Assembly: GCF_001514195.1 (NCBI RefSeq)
Contig: NZ_KQ948744.1
Location: 1-64,000, forward strand
Length of the DNA stretch: 64,000 bases
Reading direction: 5' to 3'
Source: Streptomyces griseorubiginosus
GTDB taxonomy: Bacteria > Actinomycetota > Actinomycetes > Streptomycetales > Streptomycetaceae
Shown here: one piece after another, positions 51,947 to 60,107 of the stretch
How the letters are laid out: the number at the start of each line of letters is the position of its first letter
How positions within the stretch are numbered: position 1 is the stretch's first letter
Made by a program: the position numbers and the translations under genes
The notes under the pieces: generated by a model
Databases searched by the model: none
What the model was told of the DNA's origin: nothing
The model's input: the letters and a program-made list of their open reading frames with translations, nothing else

Positions 51947-53146
51947 TCAGTTGCTGGTGCCGCCGGCCCGCAGCGTGGCCAGGTCGGACTTGACGGTGTT
52001 GATCGGGATGGAGAACCCGAGACCCTGGCTGCCGGCCTGCGAGGAATCCGAACTGGACGAGTACATCGCCGAGTTGATGCCGATGATGTTGCCGTTCATG
52101 TCGATCAGCGCGCCGCCGGAGTTGCCGGGGTTCAGCGAGGCGTCGGTCTGGATCGCCTTGTACGTCGTCGTCGAGGAGCCGGTGTCGCCGTTGAACTGCT
52201 GGCCGCCGAACTCGAACGGCCACTGGCCGTTGCCGCCGCCGAACTGGCCGCCCTGGTTCTGCTGCTGGCCCTCCTCCGTGGAGACGGTGACGTCCCGGTT
52301 GAGGGCGGAGACGATGCCGCTGGTCACGGTGCCGGTCAGGCCCTCGGGGGAGCCGATCGCCACGACCTGGTCGCCGACCTGGACGCCGTCGGAGTTGCCG
52401 AGGGTGGCAACGGACAGACCGGAGGCGTTCTCCAGCTTGATGAGGGCGAGGTCCTTCTTGGGGTCGGTGCCGACGACCTTCGCGGTGTAGGTCTTGCCGT
52501 TGTTGGTGCTCACCTTGATGGTGGAGGCGCCGGCGACGACGTGGTTGTTGGTGATGATCTCGCCGTCGCTGGTGATGATCACGCCGGAGCCGGTGGACTC
52601 ACCGGAGTTCGAGGTGGCGTTGATCTCGACGATGCTCGGGCTGACCGCCTTGGCGACCCCGGCGACCGTGCCCTTGGCGGAGGACGGCACCACGCTGGTG
52701 CTGGTGCTGCTGGAGGTGACCGTGTCGTTGCCGGTCAGCTCCTGGATGCCGTAGGCGGTGCCGCCTCCTATCACCGCGGCGACGATGGCCACGGCGGCGA
52801 GGAGGGCGATGGGGCCGCGGGAGCGCCGCTTGGGCGTCGGGGCGGGCCCGGCGGGGGGTGCGGTGAGAAGAGCGGTTCCGCCGCCGTTGCCGTCACCGCC
52901 GCCGTACGCACCCTCGCCCGGGGCGGCGAAGGCGGCCGGCTGGGCCGGGGCCTGCTGCTGTCCGGGCCACCCGGGGGCCGGCTCCGCGGCCGGCTGCTGA
53001 ATCGGCGTGGTGTGCTGGGCGGGCGGCTGGGCCGGCGGGGGCGGCCACTCCGGGTTCACGGGCGACGAAGCGTGCTGCTGCTGGGCGCCCTGGTGGGGGT
53101 TGTCGTACTGCTCGTACTCGCCGTCGCGGCGGAAGCTCTCGGTCAT
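51947..53146 (-). CDS. HtrA-like S1C serine protease without PDZ domain
   Basis: A 399-residue membrane-anchored protease. A proline/glutamine-rich cytoplasmic part (1-105), one membrane helix (about 111-133), then the protease domain with His in TNNHVVAG, Asp in KKDLALIKL and Ser in NPGNSGGAL. HtrA proteins degrade misfolded exported proteins; most have PDZ domains after the protease, but this chain ends at about 25 residues beyond the core (INTVKSDLATLRAGG). A Gln/Gly-rich insert lies in the middle of the protease domain. The start codon has no clear ribosome site. Confidence 0.9.
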   Translation of the reverse strand: MTESFRRDGEYEQYDNPHQGAQQQHASSPVNPEWPPPPAQPPAQHTTPIQQPAAEPAPGWPGQQQAPAQPAAFAAPGEGAYGGGDGNGGGTALLTAPPAGPAPTPKRRSRGPIALLAAVAIVAAVIGGGTAYGIQELTGNDTVTSSSTSTSVVPSSAKGTVAGVAKAVSPSIVEINATSNSGESTGSGVIITSDGEIITNNHVVAGASTIKVSTNNGKTYTAKVVGTDPKKDLALIKLENASGLSVATLGNSDGVQVGDQVVAIGSPEGLTGTVTSGIVSALNRDVTVSTEEGQQQNQGGQFGGGNGQWPFEFGGQQFNGDTGSSTTTYKAIQTDASLNPGNSGGALIDMNGNIIGINSAMYSSSSDSSQAGSQGLGFSIPINTVKSDLATLRAGGTSN

Positions 53147-53163
53147 GTCAAAAAGCTTGTCCC

Positions 53164-53196
53164 GCGACCATGAGAGCTTGCTGAGTGCTCCCTGAG
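53164..53196 (-). promoter_or_regulatory. Three 11-bp direct repeats upstream of the HtrA-like gene
   Basis: Reading on the minus strand: CTCAGGGAGCA, CTCAGCAAGCT, CTCATGGTCGC, contiguous and each beginning CTCA. The 11-bp phasing is typical of sites for OmpR/PhoP-type regulators. The block lies 18-50 bp before the start codon, so it overlaps the promoter or leader. Confidence 0.65.
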
Positions 53197-53278
53197 AAGC
53201 CCGGCAGAACCTCGTATGCCCGATATAAGGCCGCTGCTGGCCCTCCGGCCAGGCGTTCTCAGACGGTCTTCAGATACC

Positions 53279-54301
53279 TCACCCGCAGCCGCAGGACCGC
53301 CGTACGACCAGACGGGAGGGGAACACCTTGACCCGCTCGCGACGGGAGCCGGCCACCCGCAGCCCGTCGTCGAGGACGAGGTCCACCGCTGCCCGGGCCA
53401 TCGCCGAGCGGTCCGAGGCGATGGTCGTCATCGGCGGATCGGCGAGCGCGGCCTCCTTGATGTCGTCGAACCCGATGACCCCGAGCTCGCCCGGCACGTC
53501 GATGCGCAGCTCGCGCGCGGCCCGCAGCAGGCCGATCGCCTGGTCGTCGGTGGAGCAGAAGATCGCGGGCGGGCGCTGCGGCCCGGCGAGGATCTCCAGA
53601 CCCACCTTGTAGGCGTCGTAGCGGTTGTACGGCGCCTCGAAGAGCCGTCCCTCGGTGGGCAGCCCGGCCTCCTGCATGGCCTGCCGCCAGCCCTCGACGT
53701 GGTCGGAGACCGGGTCGCCGACGGAGGGGGTGTCGGCGGTGCCGCCCATACAGGCGACATAGGGGTAGCCGTGGCCCAGCAGGTGTTCGACGGCGGTCTT
53801 GGCGCCGTTGACGTCGTCGAGGACGACGGCGACGTCGTCGATGGCCTCGGGCCGCTCGTGCAGCAGCACGACCCGGGCGTCCCAGGCGTCTATCTCGGCG
53901 GCCGCGTTGTCGTTCAGCGCGTGTGAGACCAGGATCAGCCCGGAGACCCGCATCCCGAGGAACGCGCGCAGGTAGTGGACCTCGCGCTCGCCGATGTAGT
54001 CGGAGTTGCCGACCAGGACCATCTTTCCGCGCTCGGACGCGGCCTGTTCCACCGCGTGCGCCATCTCCGCGAAGAACGGCTGGCGCGCGTCCGGCACGAT
54101 CAGGCCTATGAGGTCGGTGCGCCGGGACGCCATCGCCTGGGCGACCCGGTCGGGCCGGTACCCCAGCTCCTTGATCGCGGCGAGGACACGCTCGCGCGTG
54201 GCCGGGGCAACCGGCCGGGGTCCGTTGTTGATGACGTAGCTGACCACCGCGGTGGACGTCCCCGCGAGTCTTGCCACGTCATCCCTGGTTACCTTGGCCA
54301 C
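53279..54301 (-). CDS. LacI family transcriptional regulator
   Basis: A 340-residue repressor. The N-terminal helix-turn-helix and hinge are typical (TRDDVARLAGTSTAVVSYVI; REYVL-type helix; RVAQAMASRRTDLIGLIVPD), followed by a periplasmic-binding-like effector domain (STDDQAIGLLRAARE; GVIGFDDI). The C-terminal RRSCGCG is common to the family. No sugar genes adjoin it, so its target cannot be guessed. It lies between glnR and the HtrA-like gene on the same strand. Confidence 0.92.
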   Translation of the reverse strand: MAKVTRDDVARLAGTSTAVVSYVINNGPRPVAPATRERVLAAIKELGYRPDRVAQAMASRRTDLIGLIVPDARQPFFAEMAHAVEQAASERGKMVLVGNSDYIGEREVHYLRAFLGMRVSGLILVSHALNDNAAAEIDAWDARVVLLHERPEAIDDVAVVLDDVNGAKTAVEHLLGHGYPYVACMGGTADTPSVGDPVSDHVEGWRQAMQEAGLPTEGRLFEAPYNRYDAYKVGLEILAGPQRPPAIFCSTDDQAIGLLRAARELRIDVPGELGVIGFDDIKEAALADPPMTTIASDRSAMARAAVDLVLDDGLRVAGSRRERVKVFPSRLVVRRSCGCG

Positions 54302-54420
54302 GCGCGGAGTCTACGCGGATGGACCCGCTCTGGGCAGGGCGTGAAGGCGGCCTCCGTACCCCCGCGAAGGGGCTCGCGGGCGTGCGTCGGTGCGGAAGCC
54401 GTGCCCATGCGCGGGGCCCT

Positions 54421-55188
54421 CTACGCCTCTACGTCTTCGAGGGCGGGGCTCTCGTCCATTTCCTCCGCCTTTGCCTGCTCCGCCTTGGCCTTCGCCTCGT
54501 CGGTGATCCGGTCGCCCTTCTCGGGCGTAACGAATCGATAACCGACGTTCCGGACGGTCCCGATCAGCGACTCGTGCTCGGGTCCGAGCTTGGCGCGCAG
54601 GCGTCGTACGTGCACGTCGACCGTTCGGGTGCCGCCGAAGTAGTCGTAGCCCCAGACCTCCTGGAGCAGCTGCGCGCGCGTGAAGACGCGGCCCGGGTGC
54701 TGGGCGAGGTACTTCAGGAGCTCGAACTCCTTGAAGGTGAGGTCGAGGACCCGGCCCTTGAGCTTCGCGGAGTAGGTGGCCTCGTCGACGGAGAGGTCGC
54801 CGTTGCGGATCTCCATGGGGGAGTCGTCGTTGACGATCTGCTGGCGGCCCATGGCGAGCCGCAGCCGCGCCTCGACCTCCGCCGGTCCGGCGGTGTCGAG
54901 GAGCACGTCGTCGATGCCCCAGTCGGCGGTGACGGCGGCGAGGCCGCCCTCGGTCACGACGAGGATGAGCGGACAGCCCGGCCCGGTGGAGCGCAGCAGC
55001 TGGCACAGGCTGCGCACCTGGGGCAGGTCACGGCGTCCGTCGATGAGGATGACGTCGGCACCGGGGGTGTCGACGAGCGCGGGGCCCTCCGCGGGTGCCA
55101 CGCGCACGTTGTGCAGGAGCAGGCCGAGGGCCGGCAGCACCTCCGTCGACGGCTGGAGGGCGTTGGTCAGGAGCAGCAGAGAACTCAT
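54421..55188 (-). CDS. glnR: Nitrogen regulator GlnR
   Basis: A 255-residue orphan OmpR-type regulator. The start MSSLLLLTNALQPSTEVLPA and segments LLLHNVRVAPAEGPALVDTP are characteristic of actinobacterial GlnR, which controls ammonium and nitrate assimilation. Asp50 of the receiver is present, but the usual acidic pocket is not, in line with phosphorylation-independent action. The DNA-binding domain ends with LIGTVRNVGYRFV, followed by an acidic tail. The ATG at 55188 follows GAGGAA. No kinase gene adjoins it. Confidence 0.95.
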   Translation of the reverse strand: MSSLLLLTNALQPSTEVLPALGLLLHNVRVAPAEGPALVDTPGADVILIDGRRDLPQVRSLCQLLRSTGPGCPLILVVTEGGLAAVTADWGIDDVLLDTAGPAEVEARLRLAMGRQQIVNDDSPMEIRNGDLSVDEATYSAKLKGRVLDLTFKEFELLKYLAQHPGRVFTRAQLLQEVWGYDYFGGTRTVDVHVRRLRAKLGPEHESLIGTVRNVGYRFVTPEKGDRITDEAKAKAEQAKAEEMDESPALEDVEA

Positions 55189-55223
55189 ACGTCTGGTTCC
55201 TCCTCGGTCCCGGCGAGGTCGTT

Positions 55224-55251
55224 GCTTTCGTATACAGGCGTATCCGAAAGC
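55224..55251. promoter_or_regulatory. Inverted repeat between glnR and divergent hydrolase
   Basis: GCTTTCGTATAC (55224-55235) and GTATCCGAAAGC (55240-55251) pair with one mismatch around a 4-nt spacer, 36 bp upstream of glnR. Operator candidate for one or both divergent genes. Related GTATAC hexamers recur inside the hydrolase gene near 55430 and 55450. Confidence 0.55.
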
Positions 55252-55307
55252 ACAAAAGGACCCGGGGGCTGCGTCGCCCGAGTCCTCTTCCCAGGAGAAT
55301 AGCCCAC

Positions 55308-56156
55308 ATGAGCATGGATCCGGCAGGTCGTGTGGCACGTTCCACGGCTCGTCCGCACTCTGAGACGCGCAGACACGCACCTATACGGACGTTTCTGCAC
55401 ACCGTCGACGGCGTGACGATCGATTCCGTATACGATCCGCCCTCGTTCGTATACGACTCCTCCCGGCCACCCTCCCGTGACCTGGTGTTCGTCGTCGCGC
55501 ACGGTTTCACCGGCGATGTGGATCGTCCTCATGTTCGCCGGGTGGTGAAGGCCCTCACGCGGTACGGCGCCGTCGTCACCTTCTCCTTCCGCGGCCACGG
55601 CGCCTCCGGCGGGCGCTCGACGGTCGGCGACCGCGAGGTGCTGGACCTGGCCGCCGCGGTGGAGTGGGCCCGTGGACTCGGCCACACGCGCGTGGCGACC
55701 GTCGGCTTCTCCATGGGCGGCTCGGTGGTGCTGCGGCACGCGGCGCTGTACGGGCCGGAGAGCGCCGCCCGCACGGACGTCGTGGTCTCGGTCAGCGCCC
55801 CGGCCCGCTGGTACTACCGCGGTACGGCCCCCATGCGCAGGCTCCACTGGCTGGTGACCCGCCCCGCCGGACGCCTGGTGGGCCGCTACGGCTTCCGCAC
55901 CCGCATCCACCACCGGGACTGGGACCCGGTCCCGCTCTCCCCGGTGGAGGCGGTCCCGAAGATCGCCCCGGCCCCCCTCCTCATCGTGCACGGCGACCGC
56001 GACGGCTACTTCCCCCTCGACCACCCGCGGATGCTCGCGGCGGCCGCCGGCGACCACGGTGAGCTGTGGATCGAGCCCATGGGCCACGCCGAGCACGCGG
56101 TCGGCGACGAGCTGCTGGACCGGATCGGGGACTGGGCTGTCACAGCGGGCGGCTAG
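55308..56156 (+). CDS. Alpha/beta hydrolase
   Basis: A 282-residue serine hydrolase of the lysophospholipase/BAAT-like type. The elbow is VGFSMGGSV, the acid lies in HGDRDGYFP, and the histidine in MGHAEHAV; the oxyanion strand is VVAHGFTGDVDRP. A polar start of about 30 residues has no signal peptide. The ATG at 55308 follows AGGAGA; an ATG six bases later is also possible. It is divergent from glnR and followed after 39 bp by the MoaD-like gene. Confidence 0.88.
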   Translation: MSMDPAGRVARSTARPHSETRRHAPIRTFLHTVDGVTIDSVYDPPSFVYDSSRPPSRDLVFVVAHGFTGDVDRPHVRRVVKALTRYGAVVTFSFRGHGASGGRSTVGDREVLDLAAAVEWARGLGHTRVATVGFSMGGSVVLRHAALYGPESAARTDVVVSVSAPARWYYRGTAPMRRLHWLVTRPAGRLVGRYGFRTRIHHRDWDPVPLSPVEAVPKIAPAPLLIVHGDRDGYFPLDHPRMLAAAAGDHGELWIEPMGHAEHAVGDELLDRIGDWAVTAGG

Positions 56157-56195
56157 CCTGGGGCGCGTACATCACCGATTCGATTGAGGAAGCGG

Positions 56196-56456
56196 ATGCC
56201 AAAGGTCACGGTGCGCTACTGGGCCGCCGCGAAGGCCGCGGCCGGGATCGCCGAGGAGCCGTTCGACGCGGCCACGCTCGCCGAGGCGCTGGACGCGGCG
56301 CGTGAGCGACACCCCGGTGAACTCGTGCGCGTCCTGCGGCGATGCTCGTTCCTCGTCGACGGTGACCCCGTGGGCACCCGCGGACATGAGACGGTACGGC
56401 TGGCCGACGGCGGCACGGTCGAGGTGCTCCCGCCGTTCGCAGGAGGATCACGATGA
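56196..56456 (+). CDS. MoaD/ThiS family sulfur-carrier-like protein
   Basis: An 86-residue beta-grasp protein. KVTVRYWAAAKAAAGI at the start, the middle RCSFLVDGDPVG and the end VEVLPPFAGG match MoaD/ThiS proteins, which carry sulfur as a C-terminal thiocarboxylate on Gly-Gly. Here two residues, Ser-Arg, follow the Gly pair, so it needs trimming or works otherwise. No moaE or activating enzyme adjoins it. The ATG at 56196 follows GAGGAA. It overlaps the next gene by ATGA. Confidence 0.88.
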   Translation: MPKVTVRYWAAAKAAAGIAEEPFDAATLAEALDAARERHPGELVRVLRRCSFLVDGDPVGTRGHETVRLADGGTVEVLPPFAGGSR

Positions 56457-57730
56457 CGAACCAGCCGAACCAGCCGAACCAGCCGAATCGGCCGTACGAG
56501 GGCTACGAGCCGTATCCGCAGCAGGGCTGGCCCGCCCACGCGGACCAGGGCCATGAGGACCCGCAGTCCGCCCAGCAGCACACCCAGCAGTGGCAGGGCC
56601 AGACCTGGGACACCCAGCTCCACACCCCGGCCCAGCCCGCCCCGGAGACGGCGTATCTGCCGCAGCAGGGGTACGAGGGCGATGCGCAGGGTTACGGCGC
56701 GTACGGCTCCGCCCAGGCACCCGGCGCGTACGACTCCGCGCAGGCGGCACCCGGCTCCGGTGGGTACGGTCCCGCGCAGGCGGCTCCCGGCTCCGGTGGG
56801 TACGGTCCCGCGGTGGGTTCGACCCCGGCCGCGTACGGTTCCGCGGCGGCTTCCGGCTCCGCCGGTCATGGCTCCGCGCCGATGGGGGCCGGTGCCGCCC
56901 AGCCGCTCCCCGCTTCCGGCCCCTCCGCCCCGCCCTCCGGCTACGGCCCCGCCACCCTCGCCGGGAACGCCCGCGTCACCGACGCCCAGCGGGCCCGGCT
57001 CGAAGGGCGGTCCCCGATCATCGAGCCCGGCATCCAGCCGGCCGCGCTCACCGCGCTCCTCGGCCTGCTGCTGTCCGGTACGGCGGCCGTCGGGTCGTAC
57101 GCCCTTCTCGTGCCCCTCGTCGCCCTCCAGGCCGTGACCGCGGCCGGCTGGTTCCGGCTGAACGGCATGTGGCCCGCCCGGCAGGGCATCGCGCTGGCCT
57201 TCCTCGGCGCGCTGGTCGCGGACGCGGCGCTGCTCGTGGCGGGCCGGTCCAACGGCCCCGCCGCGATCCTCGGCACCCTCGGCGTGTGGGTCCTGCTCAG
57301 CCTGGTGATGCAGCTCCGCTCGCACGCCGACCCGGACGAGCGGATGTACGGCCTGATGGCGACCGTCGCCTCGGCGGCGCTGGCGATCGTGGCCACCGGC
57401 TACCTGGCGGCCGACCCGGACGCGGTGTCGGTGGGCGCGGTCGCGGTGGCCGTGGCCGTCCTGGCCCGGGCGCTGCCCCTGCCGACCCCCGCCTCGGTGG
57501 TCGTCTCGCTGCTCGCCGCGGCGGGCGCGGGCATCGCGGTCGGCGGGATGACGGGCCTCGGCGCCAAGGGCGCGCTGCTCGGCGCGGGCGCGGCGGTGTG
57601 CGCGCTGATCGGCCACCGGGTCGCGAGCTACGACTACCCGTCCCGCTTCGTGCACTTCACCGCGGGTGTGGCGCTGCCCCTGGCGGCGGCGGCCCCGGCG
57701 GTGTACGTCCTGGGCCGCGCGATCAGCTAG
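56453..57730 (+). CDS. Membrane protein with repeat-rich N-terminus
   Basis: A 425-residue protein. The first 165 residues are Gln/Pro/Gly/Tyr-rich, with repeats such as NQPNQPNQPN and a duplicated AAPGSGGYGPA. The rest has about seven hydrophobic helices in a compact bundle (from SPIIEPGIQPAALTALLGLL on). I do not recognise a transporter or enzyme motif. Disordered N-terminus plus multi-helix membrane part is common in Streptomyces. It is coupled to the MoaD-like gene and overlaps the convergent VOC gene by 8 bp. Confidence 0.82.
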   Translation: MTNQPNQPNQPNRPYEGYEPYPQQGWPAHADQGHEDPQSAQQHTQQWQGQTWDTQLHTPAQPAPETAYLPQQGYEGDAQGYGAYGSAQAPGAYDSAQAAPGSGGYGPAQAAPGSGGYGPAVGSTPAAYGSAAASGSAGHGSAPMGAGAAQPLPASGPSAPPSGYGPATLAGNARVTDAQRARLEGRSPIIEPGIQPAALTALLGLLLSGTAAVGSYALLVPLVALQAVTAAGWFRLNGMWPARQGIALAFLGALVADAALLVAGRSNGPAAILGTLGVWVLLSLVMQLRSHADPDERMYGLMATVASAALAIVATGYLAADPDAVSVGAVAVAVAVLARALPLPTPASVVVSLLAAAGAGIAVGGMTGLGAKGALLGAGAAVCALIGHRVASYDYPSRFVHFTAGVALPLAAAAPAVYVLGRAIS

Positions 57731-58142
57731 GCGTCCCGGTCCAGAGGCAGAAGGGGTGCCCGGACGGGTCGTACAGCACCCGTACGTCGTCCTGCGGCTG
57801 GTGGTCCGCGAGCCGTGCCCCCTGCGCCACGGCCCGGGCGACCTCCGCCTCCAGGTCGTCCACCTCGATGTCCAGGTGCAGCATCATCTGCTGGTCGCCG
57901 GGACTGCGGGTGGGCCAGACCGGCGGGACGTAGTCGGGCTCGGTCTCGAAGGCGAGGGACGTGCCCGCGGTGCCCGGCGGCGGGCCGATGAGCACCCAGT
58001 GCGGCTCCTCGGCGCGCACCACGTACCCGAGCAGGCGCTGGTAGAAGGCGGCCAGCTCATGGGCGTCCCGGGCGTCGAGGACGACGGTGGACAGCCGCGC
58101 GGACGACGGGGCGGGCTCCCTGCTGCTCACGGAAGAAGACAT
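57723..58142 (-). CDS. VOC (glyoxalase/bleomycin resistance) family protein
   Basis: A 139-residue vicinal oxygen chelate protein with the two beta-alpha-beta-beta-beta modules of the fold (STVVLDARDAHELAAFYQRL; HLDIEVDDLEAEVARAVAQGA; VLYDPSGHPFCL). Metal-ligand candidates are the His of MLHLDI and Glu/Cys late in the chain. The substrate is unknown. It is convergent with, and overlaps, the membrane protein gene, and precedes the small DUF3099 gene direction-wise. Confidence 0.85.
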   Translation of the reverse strand: MSSSVSSREPAPSSARLSTVVLDARDAHELAAFYQRLLGYVVRAEEPHWVLIGPPPGTAGTSLAFETEPDYVPPVWPTRSPGDQQMMLHLDIEVDDLEAEVARAVAQGARLADHQPQDDVRVLYDPSGHPFCLWTGTPS

Positions 58143-58151
58143 GCCCGCTTC

Positions 58152-58412
58152 CTACTGGCGCCGCTTCTTCCCGTCCAGTTCGTCCCACCACTCGTCGGAC
58201 TTGGGGTCGCCGGAGGGGTCGTCCCACCAGCGGTCGTCGGGGCCGCGCCGGTTGGCGACCATCGCGGCGAGCGGCGGGATCACCATGGCCACCACGCACA
58301 TCCCCACGGCCACCGGGACCGACCAGAGCCGCACGACTCCCCAGGCCAGGACGAACAGGCCGATGCACGTGCCCATCATGCCGAAGTAGACATGCCGTCG
58401 TCGCGCCAACAT
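58152..58412 (-). CDS. DUF3099 small membrane protein
   Basis: An 86-residue membrane protein with two helices (GMMGTCIGLFVLAWGVVRL and VPVAVGMCVVAMVIPPLAAMV) and a polar tail rich in Asp/Trp (DDRWWDDPSGDPKSDEWWDE). The pattern RRRHVYFGMMGTC matches DUF3099 of actinobacteria; function unknown. GGAGG is only one base before the ATG at 58412, and a TTG directly follows it, so the exact start is uncertain. It is 9 bp above the VOC gene, so the two may be cotranscribed. Confidence 0.75.
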   Translation of the reverse strand: MLARRRHVYFGMMGTCIGLFVLAWGVVRLWSVPVAVGMCVVAMVIPPLAAMVANRRGPDDRWWDDPSGDPKSDEWWDELDGKKRRQ

Positions 58413-58455
58413 GCCTCCAGCGTAGGCCCGCACGGGCCGAAAGGGCCGTACAGGC

Positions 58456-58488
58456 CGAAGGGCCGCACCCCGGGGGTGCGGCCCTTCG
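58456..58488 (-). terminator. Strong terminator after the cysA-sseC operon
   Basis: Perfect 15-bp stem CGAAGGGCCGCACCC (58456-58470) / GGGTGCGGCCCTTCG (58474-58488) with a 3-nt loop, 15 bp beyond the end of the DUF1416 gene. Confidence 0.9.
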
Positions 58489-58502
58489 ACTGCGCTCAAG
58501 CG

Positions 58503-58790
58503 TCAGACCGCGATCGCGACCTCGGCCAGGCCGCCCTGCTGGGCGACGACCGTACGGTCCGCGGTGCCGCCCGGAACCAGGGCGCGGACGGTCCAGGTGC
58601 CCTCGGCCGCGTAGAAGCGGAACTGGCCCGTCGCGGAGGTCGGCACCTCCGCCGTGAACTCGCCGGTCGAGTCCAGGAGGCGGACGTAACCCACCACAGG
58701 CTCGCCGTCACGCGTCACCTGACCCTGGATCGTGGTCTCACCGGGCTTGATCGTCGAGGCGTCGGGGCCGCCGGCCTTCGCTCCACACAT
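58503..58790 (-). CDS. sseC: DUF1416 protein (SseC-like)
   Basis: A 95-residue beta-sandwich protein (transthyretin-like strands GQVTRDGEPVVGYVRLLDS; FTAEVPTSATGQFRFYAAEG). It starts MCGAKAGG with a single cysteine. DUF1416/SseC genes directly follow CysA-type sulfurtransferases in mycobacteria and streptomycetes, so it is probably a partner in sulfur transfer. The ATG at 58790 follows GGAGAAAG. It is 64 bp after the sulfurtransferase gene and closes the operon. Confidence 0.9.
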   Translation of the reverse strand: MCGAKAGGPDASTIKPGETTIQGQVTRDGEPVVGYVRLLDSTGEFTAEVPTSATGQFRFYAAEGTWTVRALVPGGTADRTVVAQQGGLAEVAIAV

Positions 58791-58854
58791 GTCTTTCTCC
58801 AGATTCAGAAGGGTCTGACCGGAAGGAAGGCCGGTCGGGATTTGCGGGTGGGTC

Positions 58855-59694
58855 TTACTTGTTGGCGCCGAGCTCGATCGGAACGCCGACCAGGGAGCCG
58901 TACTCGGTCCAGGAGCCGTCGTAGTTCTTGACGTTCTCGACACCGAGCAGCTCGTGCAGCACGAACCAGGTCAGGGCCGAGCGCTCACCGATACGGCAGT
59001 ACGCGATGGTGTCCTTGGCGAGGTCGACCTGCTCCTCGGCGTAGAGCTCCTTGAGCTCCTCGTCCGACTTGAAGGTGCCGTCGTCGTTGGCGTTCTTCGA
59101 CCACGGGATGTTGCGCGCGGACGGGACGTGACCCGGACGCTGCGACTGCTCCTGCGGCAGGTGCGCGGGGGCGAGCAGCTTGCCGGAGAACTCGTCGGGG
59201 GAGCGCACGTCGACCAGGTTCTGCGAACCGATGGCCGCCACCACGTCGTCACGGAAGGCGCGGATGGCCGTGTTCTGCGGCTTGGCCTTGTAGTCGGTCG
59301 TGGGGCGCTCGGGCACCTCTTCGACCAGCTCGCGGGCGTCCAGCTCCCACTTCTTGCGGCCGCCGTCGAGGAGCTTGACGTTCTCGTGGCCGTAGAGCTT
59401 GAAGTACCAGTAGGCGTAGGACGCGAACCAGTTGTTGTTGCCGCCGTAGAGGATCACCAGGGTGTCGTTGGCGATGCCCTTCGCCGAGAGGAGCTTCTCG
59501 AAGCCCTCCTGGTCGACGAAGTCACGGCGGACCGGGTCCTGAAGGTCCTTGGTCCAGTCGATGCGGATCGCGTTGCGGATGTGGTTCTTCTCGTAGGCGG
59601 ACGTGTCTTCGTCCACCTCCACGATCGCGATGTCGGCGTTGTCGAGGTTGGCCTCGACCCAGTCGGCGTCGACCAGGACGTCGCTGCGGCTCAT
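58855..59694 (-). CDS. cysA: Thiosulfate sulfurtransferase, rhodanese type (CysA)
   Basis: A 279-residue protein with two rhodanese domains. The first is structural; the second carries the active-site loop AYCRIGERS with Cys233, typical of thiosulfate or mercaptopyruvate sulfurtransferases. It moves sulfane sulfur to acceptors. The name follows actinobacterial cysA2/cysA3 and has nothing to do with the sulfate permease gene of the same name. A cysteine-containing leader peptide precedes it, so expression probably responds to cysteine supply. Confidence 0.93.
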   Translation of the reverse strand: MSRSDVLVDADWVEANLDNADIAIVEVDEDTSAYEKNHIRNAIRIDWTKDLQDPVRRDFVDQEGFEKLLSAKGIANDTLVILYGGNNNWFASYAYWYFKLYGHENVKLLDGGRKKWELDARELVEEVPERPTTDYKAKPQNTAIRAFRDDVVAAIGSQNLVDVRSPDEFSGKLLAPAHLPQEQSQRPGHVPSARNIPWSKNANDDGTFKSDEELKELYAEEQVDLAKDTIAYCRIGERSALTWFVLHELLGVENVKNYDGSWTEYGSLVGVPIELGANK

Positions 59695-59802
59695 GCTCTT
59701 TCTCCTCCGGGGCAGTTGCGGCGGGGCGTGCGGAAGGGTGCGCGGGGCGCACGGATGCCCTGGGCGTCAGGGCAAGGGGATGCGGAGGTCGATGCCGTCC
59801 GC

Positions 59803-59883
59803 TCAGAAGGGGCGACAGAGCATGGCGGCGACACGGCACAGGTCTACTGCCCGCCGCTTCGTGAGATCCGCCTGTCGCTTCAT
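59803..59883 (-). CDS. Cysteine attenuation leader peptide
   Basis: A 26-residue peptide upstream of the sulfurtransferase gene, ending about 110 bp before it. It contains KRRAVDLCRVAAMLCR with two cysteines and the shape of actinobacterial putative leader peptides before sulfur genes. Ribosome stalling at the cysteine codons would alter folding of the leader RNA and let transcription continue. GAGG precedes its ATG. It is too short to be found by normal gene calling. Confidence 0.85.
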   Translation of the reverse strand: MKRQADLTKRRAVDLCRVAAMLCRPF

Positions 59884-60107
59884 GGCCTCGATCGTAGGGA
59901 CGGACATACCGGCATGTCACCGGTGTGTCGCATGGTGAGATGCGATCGTCCGGGATGTGGGATCAAAGGCCCGCCCGGGCCGTGTTCCCACGGTTCCCGG
60001 GCGGATGTAGTCGTCATCACATCTACGGTGCGGACGTCACCGTCTCGCCTGTCGGACGCCTCGGCGTGCCTGCTCGGGCGCGCCCGGGGTCCGGTCCGAC
60101 GCTCGTC

